Source of the DNA: Hymenobacter sp. GOD-10R
GTDB lineage: Bacteria > Bacteroidota > Bacteroidia > Cytophagales > Hymenobacteraceae
Reading direction: 5' to 3'
Assembly: GCF_035609205.1 (NCBI RefSeq)
Contig: NZ_CP141184.1
Coordinates: 186,001-250,000 of the forward strand
DNA: 64,000 bases
Position numbers and translations under genes: made by a program. The notes under the pieces were generated by a model that was not told the origin of the DNA, ran no database searches, and saw nothing but the letters and a program-made list of their open reading frames with translations. Every line of letters begins with the position of its first letter. Position 1 is the stretch's first letter. Below, in pieces: positions 9,034-17,788 of the stretch.

Positions 9034-9834
9034 GGAAGCAGCTGGTAACGAATTCCTTAACAGCGTGCGTTGGCGCACTTGTTTAGGGCCTGTCAGTGAA
9101 TTTAGGGCTTTCAAAGGTAAGTTGTATAGCTTTATGTTAATTAAAATAATCTACAATTAACTTGTACTTGCTTGCTGTATTGTTTAATGCAGTCATTGTT
9201 TAATGAAAATTTAATACTGGGCTGAGCTGCAAGGTGTGTGAACATGGTGGAGCAGAAAGGGCTGTTTATCCAGTGAATGAAGAAGCGAAATAGGTTGATG
9301 ACACCGAGTATCAACGACAACCCGTACGAGAAACAACAAGAATAAGTTGAAAAAGTTATAGATTTATATAAATTAATATTTAATGCTATCTGATTATCAA
9401 CAAAATAGCAATTAGGATGCAAGCGCAGCCTATTTCAATGGCTACGGAGAACAAAGAATCGAGACAACGCGCAGTGACCAAACGCTACCACCTAGCTGTT
9501 CAAACGCGCTACCTGTGTTGAGCTTGTTGACTCCTTTACAAACGAGCAACCCGAACAGTTAGCGCACGAAGAATGCTTGCAAATCAACACAGAGTGCCCT
9601 CACTTTATAGCCGCAACTACATGCAGCAGACAGATATACGGGCTAAGGAACAGAGTCGGTTTGCGGAGAATCCTGCATTCTCGAGTAGGAGGGCCAGCAT
9701 AGATCTGAAGAATCTATTGCTAACTACCGCTCAAGAGAAGCAACCTAGGTAGTAACTTACCGACATTTAAGTGTACTCCTCCTTATTCTTATAGACGAGT
9801 ATTGTCTTCCGTTCTGAACGGTGTTGCTAACTCC
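9034..9834. other. Long intergenic gap (801 bases) without a supported gene
   Basis: Apart from the promoter box at 9112-9119 nothing here was recognised. The part from about 9120 to 9420 is very AT-rich; its only open frame (minus strand, about 93 codons) has no plausible composition for a protein. The part from 9420 to 9800 has GC nearer the genome average and could be a decayed gene or hold a structured RNA, but no homology or hairpin was convincing. Confidence 0.5.
9112..9119 (-). promoter_or_regulatory. Putative Bacteroidota -7 box for the exopolysaccharide operon
   Basis: On the minus strand the sequence is TACCTTTG, a match to the Bacteroidota housekeeping consensus TAnnTTTG. It would place the transcript start near 9106 and leave a leader of about 70 bases before the ATG at 9033. 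The flanking sequence is AT-rich. No good -33 TTTG was found at the expected distance, so this is a moderate call. Confidence 0.4.
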
Positions 9835-11949
9835 ATGAATAACTTCCATTCCTTCTTCTGGGCCGCTCTGGCAGGGTCTAGCCTAGCCCTGACTGGTTGC
9901 GCAAGCACGGGCAAGGCACCCCAAAGCGCAACGACCAGCGCGACACCTAGCCAAACTGCGGCTAACCCAGGGCCCGTGCTGAAAGGCGTGGGCCTTGATA
10001 TGGCCGACCTAGACCGCTCAGTGTCACCTTGCGATGATTTCTTTCAATACTCGGGTGGCAACTGGCTTAAAAACAACCCCGTGCCGGCGTATGCCTCAAG
10101 TTGGGGGCCGCGCAACTTACTGAGTGACCGCACGCAAGCTTTGCTGCGACAAATCTTGGAGGATGCTGCGGCTGCTACCAACGCGCCAGCCGGAAGTAAT
10201 GCGCAAAAAGTAGGCGACTACTACGCCTCGGGCATGGATTCGGTAGCAATTGAAAAAGCTGGTCTGACGCCGCTTACCCCAGAGCTCAACCGCATCAACG
10301 CCATCAAAGACCTGAAAACGTTGCAAACGACGCTAGCACACGAGCAAGCGCTGGGCACGGGCGCTTTCTTCCGAGCAGGCGTGGGGCAAGACCGTAAAAA
10401 CAGCACCGTGTATGCGGTGAACCTTGGGCAAGGCGGCCTGAGCATGCCCGACCGCGACTATTACTTGAAAGACGACGCGCGCTCGAAAACGGTGCGTACG
10501 GCTTACGTGGCCTACATGACCAACACGTTCAAGCTGATGGGCGACACCGAAGCGGCGGCTGCGAAGAAAGCCGCTGCCGTGCTTCGGTTGGAAACTAAGC
10601 TAGCGGAAGCTAGCAAAAGCCGAGTGGAGTTGCGCGACCCCTACGCCAACTACAACAAGATGACGCTGAAGGATTTCAATGCTCAGTTTCCGGCAGTTGG
10701 TCTGCCCGTTATGCTCGCCCAAAACGGACTTGGTGCTGCCCAGGAAGTAATCGTCGGGCAGCCGGCTTTTTTCAAGGAGCTGAATACGCTGCTCAAGACC
10801 GAGCCGCTAACCGACGTCAAAACCTACCTGATGTGGCAGCTGGTTAGCTCCGTAGCACCAGCGCTGCCTACCGCCTACGCCGACGAGGCCTTTCGGTTTG
10901 CGCAAGTGCAGAGTGGGGCCAAGCAGCAGCCCGCCCGCTGGAAGCGCATGCTAGCAGCCACCGACAACACCCTAGGGGAAGCGTTTGGTCAGCTCTACGT
11001 GGACAAGGCTTTTTCGCCAGAAGCCAAGCAGAAAGCACTGGACATGCTAAGCAACATCAAGGCGTCGATGGCCGAGCACATCCAGAGCAACACCTGGATG
11101 AGCGACGCCACCAAGGCCGAAGCCCTGAAAAAGCTGAATGCACTTCGGGTGAAGATTGGCTACCCGGATAAGTGGAAAGACTACTCCGCCCTGACCATTA
11201 CGCGCGAGTCGTATCTGAAGAACGTGCTCAGCGCCAGAGAATGGTCGTACAAGCAGAATGTGAAGAAGTACGGCGGCCCCATCGACCGCACCGAGTGGGG
11301 CATGACGCCACCCACCATCAATGCCTACTATAGCCCGCCACTCAACGAAATCGTATTTCCAGCGGGGTACTTGCAGCCACCCTTCTTCGATCCGAACGCT
11401 GACGACGCCGTGAACTACGGCGCCATTGGGGGCGTGATGGGCCACGAAATGACGCACGGCTTCGACGACCAAGGCCGGCAGTACGACGCCGAAGGCAACC
11501 TGCGGGATTGGTGGACGCCCGCCGACGCTACCGAGTTTACGAAGCGCACGGATGTTGTTGGCCGCCAGTATGACGCCTTCTCGCCACTCGATTCGGTGCA
11601 CGTAAACGGTAAGCTCACGATGGGTGAAAACCTAGCTGACTTTGCCGGGCTCACCATTGTGTATGCCGCGCTGCAAAAGCACTTGCAGAAGAAATACGGT
11701 AACAACCCACGCCCGCTCTACGATGGCTTCACGCCCGAGCAACGCTTCTTCCTAAGCTGGGCCCAGCTCCGTCGTACCAATATTCGCCCGGAAGCCTTAC
11801 GCCAGCAAATCCTTACCGACCCGCACTCGCCGGGCCAGTACCGCACCATCGGGCCGCTGATGAACATGCCGGAGTTTTACGAGGCCTTCAGCTGCAAAGA
11901 GGGACAGAAAATGGTGCGGGCCACCGCCGACCGCGCTAAAATCTGGTAA
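9835..11949 (+). CDS. M13 family (neprilysin/PepO-type) zinc metallopeptidase, lipoprotein
   Basis: 704 residues from the ATG at 9835; a frame start further out uses TTG at 9802 and would bury the signal peptide. The signal sequence ends LALTGC, a lipobox, so the enzyme is probably anchored in the periplasm or at the surface. The catalytic zinc motif is HEMTH (His537, His541, with Glu538) and the third ligand lies in GENLADFAG (Glu598, Asp602). The substrate-binding NAYYSPPLNEIVFPAG segment precedes them. The C-terminus ends in IW, as in family members. M13 enzymes cleave small peptides of up to about 40 residues on the amino side of hydrophobic residues. It stands alone, with a terminator at 12031. 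Confidence 0.95.
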   Translation: MNNFHSFFWAALAGSSLALTGCASTGKAPQSATTSATPSQTAANPGPVLKGVGLDMADLDRSVSPCDDFFQYSGGNWLKNNPVPAYASSWGPRNLLSDRTQALLRQILEDAAAATNAPAGSNAQKVGDYYASGMDSVAIEKAGLTPLTPELNRINAIKDLKTLQTTLAHEQALGTGAFFRAGVGQDRKNSTVYAVNLGQGGLSMPDRDYYLKDDARSKTVRTAYVAYMTNTFKLMGDTEAAAAKKAAAVLRLETKLAEASKSRVELRDPYANYNKMTLKDFNAQFPAVGLPVMLAQNGLGAAQEVIVGQPAFFKELNTLLKTEPLTDVKTYLMWQLVSSVAPALPTAYADEAFRFAQVQSGAKQQPARWKRMLAATDNTLGEAFGQLYVDKAFSPEAKQKALDMLSNIKASMAEHIQSNTWMSDATKAEALKKLNALRVKIGYPDKWKDYSALTITRESYLKNVLSAREWSYKQNVKKYGGPIDRTEWGMTPPTINAYYSPPLNEIVFPAGYLQPPFFDPNADDAVNYGAIGGVMGHEMTHGFDDQGRQYDAEGNLRDWWTPADATEFTKRTDVVGRQYDAFSPLDSVHVNGKLTMGENLADFAGLTIVYAALQKHLQKKYGNNPRPLYDGFTPEQRFFLSWAQLRRTNIRPEALRQQILTDPHSPGQYRTIGPLMNMPEFYEAFSCKEGQKMVRATADRAKIW

Positions 11950-12030
11950 CCTAGCTAGCAGCCACTTGCTGGCATATGCCGGTGTTGAGGTAACCTAGGG
12001 TACAAGCAACGTACATATAAAATTGCAGTA

Positions 12031-12069
12031 AAAACGGCGACTCGCATGGATAAGGCGGGTCGCCGTTTT
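12031..12069 (+). terminator. Rho-independent terminator after the M13 peptidase gene
   Basis: Perfect 11-bp arms AAAACGGCGAC (12031-12041) and GTCGCCGTTTT (12059-12069) around a 17-base loop, with a short T stretch at the 3' end. It separates the peptidase gene from the TerC-family gene. Confidence 0.8.
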
Positions 12070-12233
12070 ATGTTTACAGTTGCGAATACGTAGTTGCCCC
12101 TTACGGCAGGCCTGCATCAACTCTTTGTTGCATGCCATTAGCGAACCGAAATGCTAGCGGTACGTAGCCCTTTCTACACCTGTTGAGTTTGCGGCTGTGA
12201 GCCACCGGGGCTCAGCGGCCATCAGCTTCCTGC

Positions 12234-12995
12234 ATGAACGTTTACCTTCAAGATATTCTGACGCACCCGCTGCCCTCGCTTGCTATCGTTGGCAACCTGA
12301 TCATCATTGAAAGCCTGCTTTCCGTCGATAATGCCGCCGTTCTGGCTACCATGGTGAGCGATTTGCCCCGCGACCAGCGCTACAAGGCGCTGCGCTACGG
12401 CATCATTGGGGCATATGTCTTCCGGGCCATATGCATTGCTTTTGCGTCTTACCTAATTACGTTCTGGTTTCTTAAACCACTGGGCGGCTTGTACTTGCTG
12501 TACTTAGCATACGATTACTTCAAAGCAAAGAAAGCTGACCACGACGAAACTCCCGATAAGGGCAAAAGCTGGGTATACAAATGGACCCTAGGCCTGTTCG
12601 GAAAGTTCTGGGCCACGGTGGCGCTCATTGAGCTAATGGACCTAGCTTTTTCCATCGACAATGTCTTTGCTGTCGTTGCTTTCACCGATAACCTGATCTT
12701 GGTGTGCGTGGGCGTGTTTATCGGCATTCTGGCTATGCGCCTGGTTGCGCAAGCCTTCGTGACCCTAATGGGGAAGTACCCCTTTCTGGAGGTTGCGGCC
12801 TTCCTGGTTATTGGTTTGCTCGGCCTCAAACTGCTGCTTTCGTTGTTTGAGCACTTCCAGCCCCGGCATCCGTTCAGCCAGTTCTTAGGTAGTTATGCCG
12901 CCGATGTGGGGCTGACCGTCCTCACCGTGTCCATGTTCTTGGTACCACTGGCGTGGGCTTACCTATTTCCCCGGCAGGATAATCTACCCTCCTAA
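12234..12995 (+). CDS. TerC-family integral membrane protein
   Basis: 253 residues with seven to nine membrane segments. Acidic residues within membrane helices are visible in NLIIIESLLSVDNAAVLATM and in ALIELMDLAFSIDNVFAVVA, the paired acidic motifs (SxDNA / SIDNV) that define the TerC/Alx/YkoY family. Members have been linked to tellurite resistance and, more recently, to manganese export. The substrate here is inferred at best. No yybP-ykoY riboswitch could be recognised in the 160 bases between the terminator at 12031 and the start codon. The stop codon abuts the stop of the convergent CDF transporter with no bases between. Confidence 0.88.
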   Translation: MNVYLQDILTHPLPSLAIVGNLIIIESLLSVDNAAVLATMVSDLPRDQRYKALRYGIIGAYVFRAICIAFASYLITFWFLKPLGGLYLLYLAYDYFKAKKADHDETPDKGKSWVYKWTLGLFGKFWATVALIELMDLAFSIDNVFAVVAFTDNLILVCVGVFIGILAMRLVAQAFVTLMGKYPFLEVAAFLVIGLLGLKLLLSLFEHFQPRHPFSQFLGSYAADVGLTVLTVSMFLVPLAWAYLFPRQDNLPS

Positions 12996-13982
12996 TTATT
13001 TCGATTCGGCGCTAATGGCTGGTGCTGAAGTCACGCTGTCGGGTGATTTGGAGAGGAAAGTAGGCTGCACAAATAGGTGCTTCACCTCCGGGTGCTGGGC
13101 TTGAATAGTAGTACAAAGCTCGGCAACCGCCTGCGTGACCTGCTCGGCCGACAGCTCCGGGTGAAACTCGGCGCGCAGCACAACCAAGATTTCCTCGGGG
13201 CTTAAGTAGGTAGTCATAGGCGTTGCTACACGATGGATAGCAGGCGTCGCCTGAGCCAGCACGGTGAGTTGCTGTAGAAGGGCGGGTTCGGCCGTTTCAC
13301 CTAGGAGCAAGCTCTGGCTTTCGCGAATCAGCAGGCCCGCTACGGTCACCAGTATTGCTCCGATGACGAGCGAGGCCACGCCATCGAGGTAGGGGTTCTG
13401 CAGTTGATGGCTTAAGAAAACGCCCAAAAAGGCCACAATGAGCCCGAGCAGATCCGCGGTATCCTCGAATAGCACCACGAAGGTTGCTGGGTCTTTACTC
13501 CGGCGGAAGGCCGACCAGAACGTTTGCCGTCCGCGTTGGGCATTGAACGTGCGACGAGCTAATAGAAAGGAAGCGCCATCAAAGCAAAAAGCTAGGCCTA
13601 GCACCACGTAGTTCCAGGTGGGGTCGGTAATGGGGCTCGGGTTTTTCAGGTGCTCTATCCCTTCGTAGATCGACATGCCGCCGCCAATGGCGAAAATGCA
13701 GATAGACACCACAAACGACCAGAAGTATAAGTCGCGGCCGTAGCCAAAAGGGCGCCGCTCGTCGGCGGGCCGTTGGCTGCGCTTTAGGCCAAGCAGAAGA
13801 AGCCATTCATTGCCGGTATCCACTACTGAGTGAATGCCCTCCGACAGCATAGCCGAGCTGCCCGTAAAGATGGCCGCCGCAAACTTGATAACGGCAATAG
13901 CTAGGTTAGCGGCTAGCGCTCCGAAAATCGCCGTTTTGGACGATGGCTGCTTCGAGGAGGGTTGGGTCGGCGAATCGTTCAA
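12996..13982 (-). CDS. Cation diffusion facilitator (CDF) transporter, ZnT9-like branch
   Basis: 328 residues, six membrane segments then a cytoplasmic domain (about 225-310). The second helix carries SEGIHSVVDTGNEWLLLLG and the fifth carries VLFEDTADLLGLIVAF; the His/Asp and Glu/Asp/Asp residues are in the places of the CDF metal site. The loop PADERRPFGYGRDLYFWSF and the Glu-rich helix-five motif are like the SLC30A9/ZnT9-type branch. It would export a divalent cation (Zn, Mn or Fe) from the cytoplasm in exchange for protons. It is convergent with the TerC gene, itself linked to metal export in other bacteria, so a shared metal-homeostasis theme is possible but unproven. Confidence 0.9.
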   Translation of the reverse strand: MNDSPTQPSSKQPSSKTAIFGALAANLAIAVIKFAAAIFTGSSAMLSEGIHSVVDTGNEWLLLLGLKRSQRPADERRPFGYGRDLYFWSFVVSICIFAIGGGMSIYEGIEHLKNPSPITDPTWNYVVLGLAFCFDGASFLLARRTFNAQRGRQTFWSAFRRSKDPATFVVLFEDTADLLGLIVAFLGVFLSHQLQNPYLDGVASLVIGAILVTVAGLLIRESQSLLLGETAEPALLQQLTVLAQATPAIHRVATPMTTYLSPEEILVVLRAEFHPELSAEQVTQAVAELCTTIQAQHPEVKHLFVQPTFLSKSPDSVTSAPAISAESK

Positions 13983-14073
13983 GGCGCAAGTAAGCTAGAG
14001 GCAGGGAGATGCGTTTCTTGCCTACTACGATAGCCTGCGCGTTTCGATGAAGTTTCTACCATTTGAGCCACCA

Positions 14074-14114
14074 CAAAAACAGCAAAGCCACCCGGTACCG
14101 CGTGGCTTTGCTGT
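14074..14114 (-). terminator. Rho-independent terminator for the downstream-facing glycosyltransferase
   Basis: Perfect 13-bp arms ACAGCAAAGCCAC (14079-14091) and GTGGCTTTGCTGT (14102-14114), loop of 10 bases, followed on the minus strand by a run of five T (14074-14078). It lies about 100 bases after the stop of the minus-strand gene at 14216. Confidence 0.85.
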
Positions 14115-14215
14115 CCTCAATGCTGACTAATACGCCGAGCAAAGCACCGCGCCAGAGCTAGGTGAGTGGCTGTTGCTCAGCGAATGCTATAAAAGTGTTG
14201 CTTTTCCTATAGGTT

Positions 14216-15448
14216 TCAGGCGTTTGACTGGTATTCATTCGGCGAGGCTTTCATAGAATACTTATCAAGTGGTATCGTATTGGGCCGGGGACCTTCGATG
14301 ATGGTTTTGTAGGTGTCTTCGATGCTATTAATGGCCAGCACGGGGTCGAAGCGTTGCGCGCTTCTAACGCCAGCCGCCACGGCGTCTTTGCGTTCTTCTG
14401 CCGTTAGTCCAACGACTTGCTCAATGGTGCGGGCTCCGTTTTGCGCCCAAGCTGCTACCTGTGCGGCCTCGTGCGGGCGGCGCGGGATGAGAAAGCCAGC
14501 ACCCCCGGCTACTTCCGTCATGGGCACTTCATCGGTGGTAATTACGGGGCAACCGGAAGCCATAGCCTCGGCAATGGGCCAGCCAAAGCCTTCAGCTAAG
14601 GAGGGGAACAGAAAGACCGTGGCCCCAGCGTAAGCTAGCTGCACGTAGGTGTCCTCCACGCCCGAGAAGAAATGGATATCATCGCGGAAAGCAGAAGCGA
14701 GCCGCTTGTCTTGCAAGGCTTGCGAAGGCATTTCGCCGATGAGCAGCAACGGCAGGCGGCTGGTAGAAGTGGCGCGCCAAGCATCATATAGCTCGATAAC
14801 GCCAAGCCGGTTTTTATACCAGGCGTTGCCGCCAACGTGCAGCAAATAACCGCTAGTGAGGTCGAGCTTCAACCGATTGCCGAGCTGCACCCGGGCTTCC
14901 GTAGGTTCTTTCGGCTTAAACTTCTGATTAAGGCCGTTGTAAACCACCTTGGACGTGAGCGGGGAAGACACAAAGGCATGCAGATCTTCCTTGGTGCGGT
15001 ACGAAACCGAGATAAAGTGCTTGCCCTGAGAGTAACCGCGGTGAATGTAGCGCTGATAAATGCGCCCTGACCAGCTCGTGGCGTTATCGGGTATCTCGCC
15101 TAGGGCGGAGCGCTGCGCTAGAAAATCATGGCAGTGAACAACATGCGCTTGGTCGGCAACCAGCGGCACCCAGGGGCCAAGTGCATGATCGGTAAAGACG
15201 TAAAGAGTATCGGCGGGATTCTTCTTTAGGCGCTGCCGTACCTTGAAGGGGAACAACACATACTGGTCAATGTAGCCGAACCATTTCTTCAGCGAGCCTG
15301 GACCGGGAAGGCGAGAACAGATGGGCTGCGGAGCCCATACCTGCACTGCATGCCCGCGCTCTTGCATTCCATCTGCTAGCATCCGGGTAAACCTAGGCAT
15401 GCTTTGATGCTCCAGAAAATCTGGATGAGCAAAGAAAACAATATTCAT
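14216..15448 (-). CDS. Glycosyltransferase family 4
   Basis: 410 residues, cytoplasmic. The N-terminus MNIVFFAHPDFLEHQSMPRF and a donor-side HVVHCHDFLAQRS are GT-B features; the C-terminal domain has YLLHVGGNAWYKNRLGVIEL, FLFPSLAEGFGWPIAEAMAS with the EX7E-type motif (EGFGWPIAEAMA), and CPVITTDEVPMTEVAGGAGF. This is a retaining GT4 enzyme. It stands apart from the exopolysaccharide operon, as a single-gene unit with its own promoter-like box at 15505 and terminator at 14074. Its acceptor is unknown. Confidence 0.87.
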   Translation of the reverse strand: MNIVFFAHPDFLEHQSMPRFTRMLADGMQERGHAVQVWAPQPICSRLPGPGSLKKWFGYIDQYVLFPFKVRQRLKKNPADTLYVFTDHALGPWVPLVADQAHVVHCHDFLAQRSALGEIPDNATSWSGRIYQRYIHRGYSQGKHFISVSYRTKEDLHAFVSSPLTSKVVYNGLNQKFKPKEPTEARVQLGNRLKLDLTSGYLLHVGGNAWYKNRLGVIELYDAWRATSTSRLPLLLIGEMPSQALQDKRLASAFRDDIHFFSGVEDTYVQLAYAGATVFLFPSLAEGFGWPIAEAMASGCPVITTDEVPMTEVAGGAGFLIPRRPHEAAQVAAWAQNGARTIEQVVGLTAEERKDAVAAGVRSAQRFDPVLAINSIEDTYKTIIEGPRPNTIPLDKYSMKASPNEYQSNA

Positions 15449-15504
15449 AAACGGAAGGGTAAGAGGGGACTGCTGGTGTGTTATGGCTTGGTAAATATAC
15501 TGAT

Positions 15505-15512
15505 CAAACCTA
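15505..15512 (-). promoter_or_regulatory. Putative -7 box of the glycosyltransferase gene
   Basis: Minus-strand TAGGTTTG matches TAnnTTTG and lies 57 bases before the ATG at 15448. No clear -33 TTTG partner was seen, so the call rests on the -7 box and position. Confidence 0.4.
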
Positions 15513-15958
15513 CTTGTTTCGTTAGTTACGCCTGTTGCTCGTTTATTATCAATGAGTTATGTAAGATAACATGCTATCCTGAAGGCTTTTGTGCGCAATT
15601 TAGGTTGCCTTTGAAAAAGACATTTTATTCAGGGTAAAGTAATGAAGCGGGGTAAGTGGCCTGTGCATGAAGGAAGCATAGCTGTGGGGCTAGCTTTTCT
15701 ACTGCAGCTAAAAATCGAGGAATGATGAGAGAACAAGTTTGACAACGAAAGTATATAAAAAATAATATAAAAATTCATATTTGTACATACTATACGATAA
15801 GGTGCGAGTGGTAGACATACTGTAAGACACAGCCATACGATGCTGTACGAGTGCCTGTAGGTCGTTTGAAACAACTGCTCTTTTAGCAGTCATTAGTTAA
15901 TTGAATAGTGCCTGGTAGTGCTGGCCTCAGAGCCTGCGCTACACAAGTCAACGTTAAA

Positions 15959-15997
15959 AAAGAAGCCCCTCCACGTATTAAGTGGAGGGGCTTCTTT
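15959..15997 (-). terminator. Terminator of the leuACDB operon
   Basis: A perfect 16-bp stem, AAAGAAGCCCCTCCAC (15959-15974) with GTGGAGGGGCTTCTTT (15982-15997), loop of seven bases. On the minus strand it is followed by a run of T. It lies 23 bases after the leuB stop. Confidence 0.93.
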
Positions 15998-16020
15998 GCT
16001 TGTATCAAGCAAGAAAGAGC

Positions 16021-17139
16021 TTAGATAATCGTGCTCATACCCGCTTTAATATTGTCGCGGTGAAGCTGTGAGGTGGGAAAACCTAGCACGCATTGCGCGA
16101 TGTGCGTTCCGACTTGTTCCGTAGTAGAAGGCGACGTCGGATTCAGCTCAGGCGTCAACACATTCTGAGCGAGGGCATCTTGCACCGCATCTTTCACCAC
16201 GTTGGCGGCTTCCTGCAAACCGAAGTGTTCCAGCATCATGGCGATGGACAGGATAGTGGCAATCGGGTTGGCAATGCTCCGGCCTTTGGCCTGTGGGTAC
16301 GAGCCGTGGATAGGCTCGAACATCGCGGCTTTGTCGCCCACCGAAGCGGAGGGCAGCAGACCCAAGGAACCAGCAATTACGGAAGCCTCATCCGAGAGAA
16401 TGTCACCGAACATGTTCTCGGTCAGCATCACATCGAACTGTTTGGGGTTCAAGATGAGCTGCATAGCGGCGTTATCCACGAACAAGTAATCCACGGCTAC
16501 GTCGGGGTAGGCTGGAGCTAGCTCTTGCACCACTTCGCGCCACAAGCGCGAGGTTTCCAGCACGTTGGCTTTGTCTACCAAGGTCAGCTTTTTGCGGCGG
16601 CTCTGGGCCGATTGGAAAGCTAGGTGCGAAATGCGCGTAATCTCCGGGCGGGTGTAGGTGCAATGGTCGAAGGCGCCATTTTCCGTGCGGCCTTTCTCGC
16701 CGAAGTAGATACCGCCGGTTAGCTCCCGGTAGATCAGCATGTCGGCGCCGGCAATGCGGTCGGCCTTCAGCGGCGAGTGGGGTAGCAGTATGTCATAGGC
16801 CGTTACGGGGCGGATGTTAGCGTACAGACCTAGCTCCTTACGCAGGCGCAGCAAGCCCTGCTCGGGGCGCACCTTGGCGGCGGGGTTGTTGTCATACTTG
16901 GGGTCGCCGATGGCGCCGAGCAGGATGGCATCGGCAGCGCGGCAGGCGGCTAGGGTGGACTCCGGCAGCGGGTCGCCAGTAGCGTCGATGGCGCAGGCGC
17001 CCATCAGTTGGTAATCGTAGGTAAAGCGGTGGCCGAAGCGCTCTGCTACGGCATCCAACACCTTAATAGCTTCGTGACAGACTTCTGGTCCGATACCATC
17101 ACCGGCCAGTACGGCAATTTTCTTTCTTAATATGCCCAT
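16021..17139 (-). CDS. leuB: 3-isopropylmalate dehydrogenase
   Basis: 372 residues, full length for the family. It oxidatively decarboxylates 3-isopropylmalate to 2-oxoisocaproate with NAD, the third step of leucine synthesis. Visible signatures are the N-terminal KKIAVLAGDGIGPEV, the NNPAAKVRPEQGLL loop, RELTGGIYFGEKG, LVDKANVLETSRLWREV with the catalytic Lys, LTENMFGDILSDEAS with the metal-binding Asp residues, and FEPIHGSYPQ for NAD. It is last in the minus-strand order leuA-leuC-leuD-leuB and overlaps leuD by 13 bases (17127-17139), pointing to translational coupling. A strong terminator follows. Confidence 0.97.
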   Translation of the reverse strand: MGILRKKIAVLAGDGIGPEVCHEAIKVLDAVAERFGHRFTYDYQLMGACAIDATGDPLPESTLAACRAADAILLGAIGDPKYDNNPAAKVRPEQGLLRLRKELGLYANIRPVTAYDILLPHSPLKADRIAGADMLIYRELTGGIYFGEKGRTENGAFDHCTYTRPEITRISHLAFQSAQSRRKKLTLVDKANVLETSRLWREVVQELAPAYPDVAVDYLFVDNAAMQLILNPKQFDVMLTENMFGDILSDEASVIAGSLGLLPSASVGDKAAMFEPIHGSYPQAKGRSIANPIATILSIAMMLEHFGLQEAANVVKDAVQDALAQNVLTPELNPTSPSTTEQVGTHIAQCVLGFPTSQLHRDNIKAGMSTII

Positions 17140-17723
17140 GCGCGTGTGGTTTCGTAGGCGGCAATAGCCTCCTTTTGGTTGACTAAAAAATCAATGTCGT
17201 CGTAGCCGTTGATCAGGCACTCCTTCTTGTAAGGATCTAGGTCGAAGTGAATGCTTTCGCCCCAGGCAGGTACCGTCAACGTTTGCTCGGGTAGGTTTAC
17301 CACCAACTCCGTGTGCGGATCTTGTTCTATCTGGTCGAAAAGGCGTTGTAGCACCTCGTCGCTTACTTGCAAAGGCAGCAAACCCGTATTCAAGGCATTA
17401 CCGCGGAAGATATCAGCGAAGTAGCTCGAAATAACAGCCTTAAAGCTGGCGTCATACAGCGCCCAAGCGGCGTGCTCGCGGCTAGAGCCGCAACCGAAGT
17501 TCTTGCCCGCCAGCAAAATATGGCCATCGTAGCGCGGATTGTTCAGCGCGAAGTCAGCTTTAGGCGTGCCTTCGGATGTATAGCGCCAGTCGCGGAATAG
17601 GTTCTCACCAAAGCCTTCCCGCGACGTAGCCTTTAGGAAACGCGCTGGGATAATCTGGTCCGTATCAATATTCTCGATCGGCAACGGAATGGCCGTGGTG
17701 CGAAGGATCTGGAATTTTTCCAT
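17127..17723 (-). CDS. leuD: 3-isopropylmalate dehydratase small subunit
   Basis: 198 residues, normal length for LeuD. It forms with LeuC the isopropylmalate isomerase that converts 2- to 3-isopropylmalate. Signatures include IPLPIENIDTDQIIPARFLK near the N-terminus, the substrate-loop motif NFGCGSSREHAAWAL, and AVISSYFADIFRGNALNTGL. It sits 65 bases after leuC and overlaps leuB by 13 bases. Confidence 0.97.
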   Translation of the reverse strand: MEKFQILRTTAIPLPIENIDTDQIIPARFLKATSREGFGENLFRDWRYTSEGTPKADFALNNPRYDGHILLAGKNFGCGSSREHAAWALYDASFKAVISSYFADIFRGNALNTGLLPLQVSDEVLQRLFDQIEQDPHTELVVNLPEQTLTVPAWGESIHFDLDPYKKECLINGYDDIDFLVNQKEAIAAYETTRAWAY

Positions 17724-17788
17724 ATGCTAGAAAGCCGCAGCCCCTAGGTCCTGCTCGCGGAGAGCGGCACCTAGGGGCTGTGTGTTAT

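Larger units (their letters stand above)
15449..16020. other. Intergenic gap (572 bases), AT-rich
   Basis: Holds the promoter box of the glycosyltransferase gene at its left end and the leu operon terminator at its right end. Between them, 15560-15950 is AT-rich with short frames in several directions, none with protein-like composition. No hairpin or repeat was recognised there. Confidence 0.5.

Noticed and set aside
8227..9114. Longer start (TTG at 9114) for the export lipoprotein
   Set aside because: The TTG lies within the predicted -7 box, and the ATG at 9033 begins directly with a signal peptide and lipobox.
9141..9422. Minus-strand frame of 93 codons in the gap after the export lipoprotein gene
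   Set aside because: Very AT-rich, composition unlike a protein, overlaps the promoter zone and has no family features.
12070..12233. Possible yybP-ykoY manganese riboswitch before the TerC gene
   Set aside because: The conserved core of that riboswitch could not be found in the leader.
15404..15893. Short frames on both strands between the glycosyltransferase and leuB
   Set aside because: AT-rich, no protein-like composition, and they overlap the promoter of the glycosyltransferase gene.
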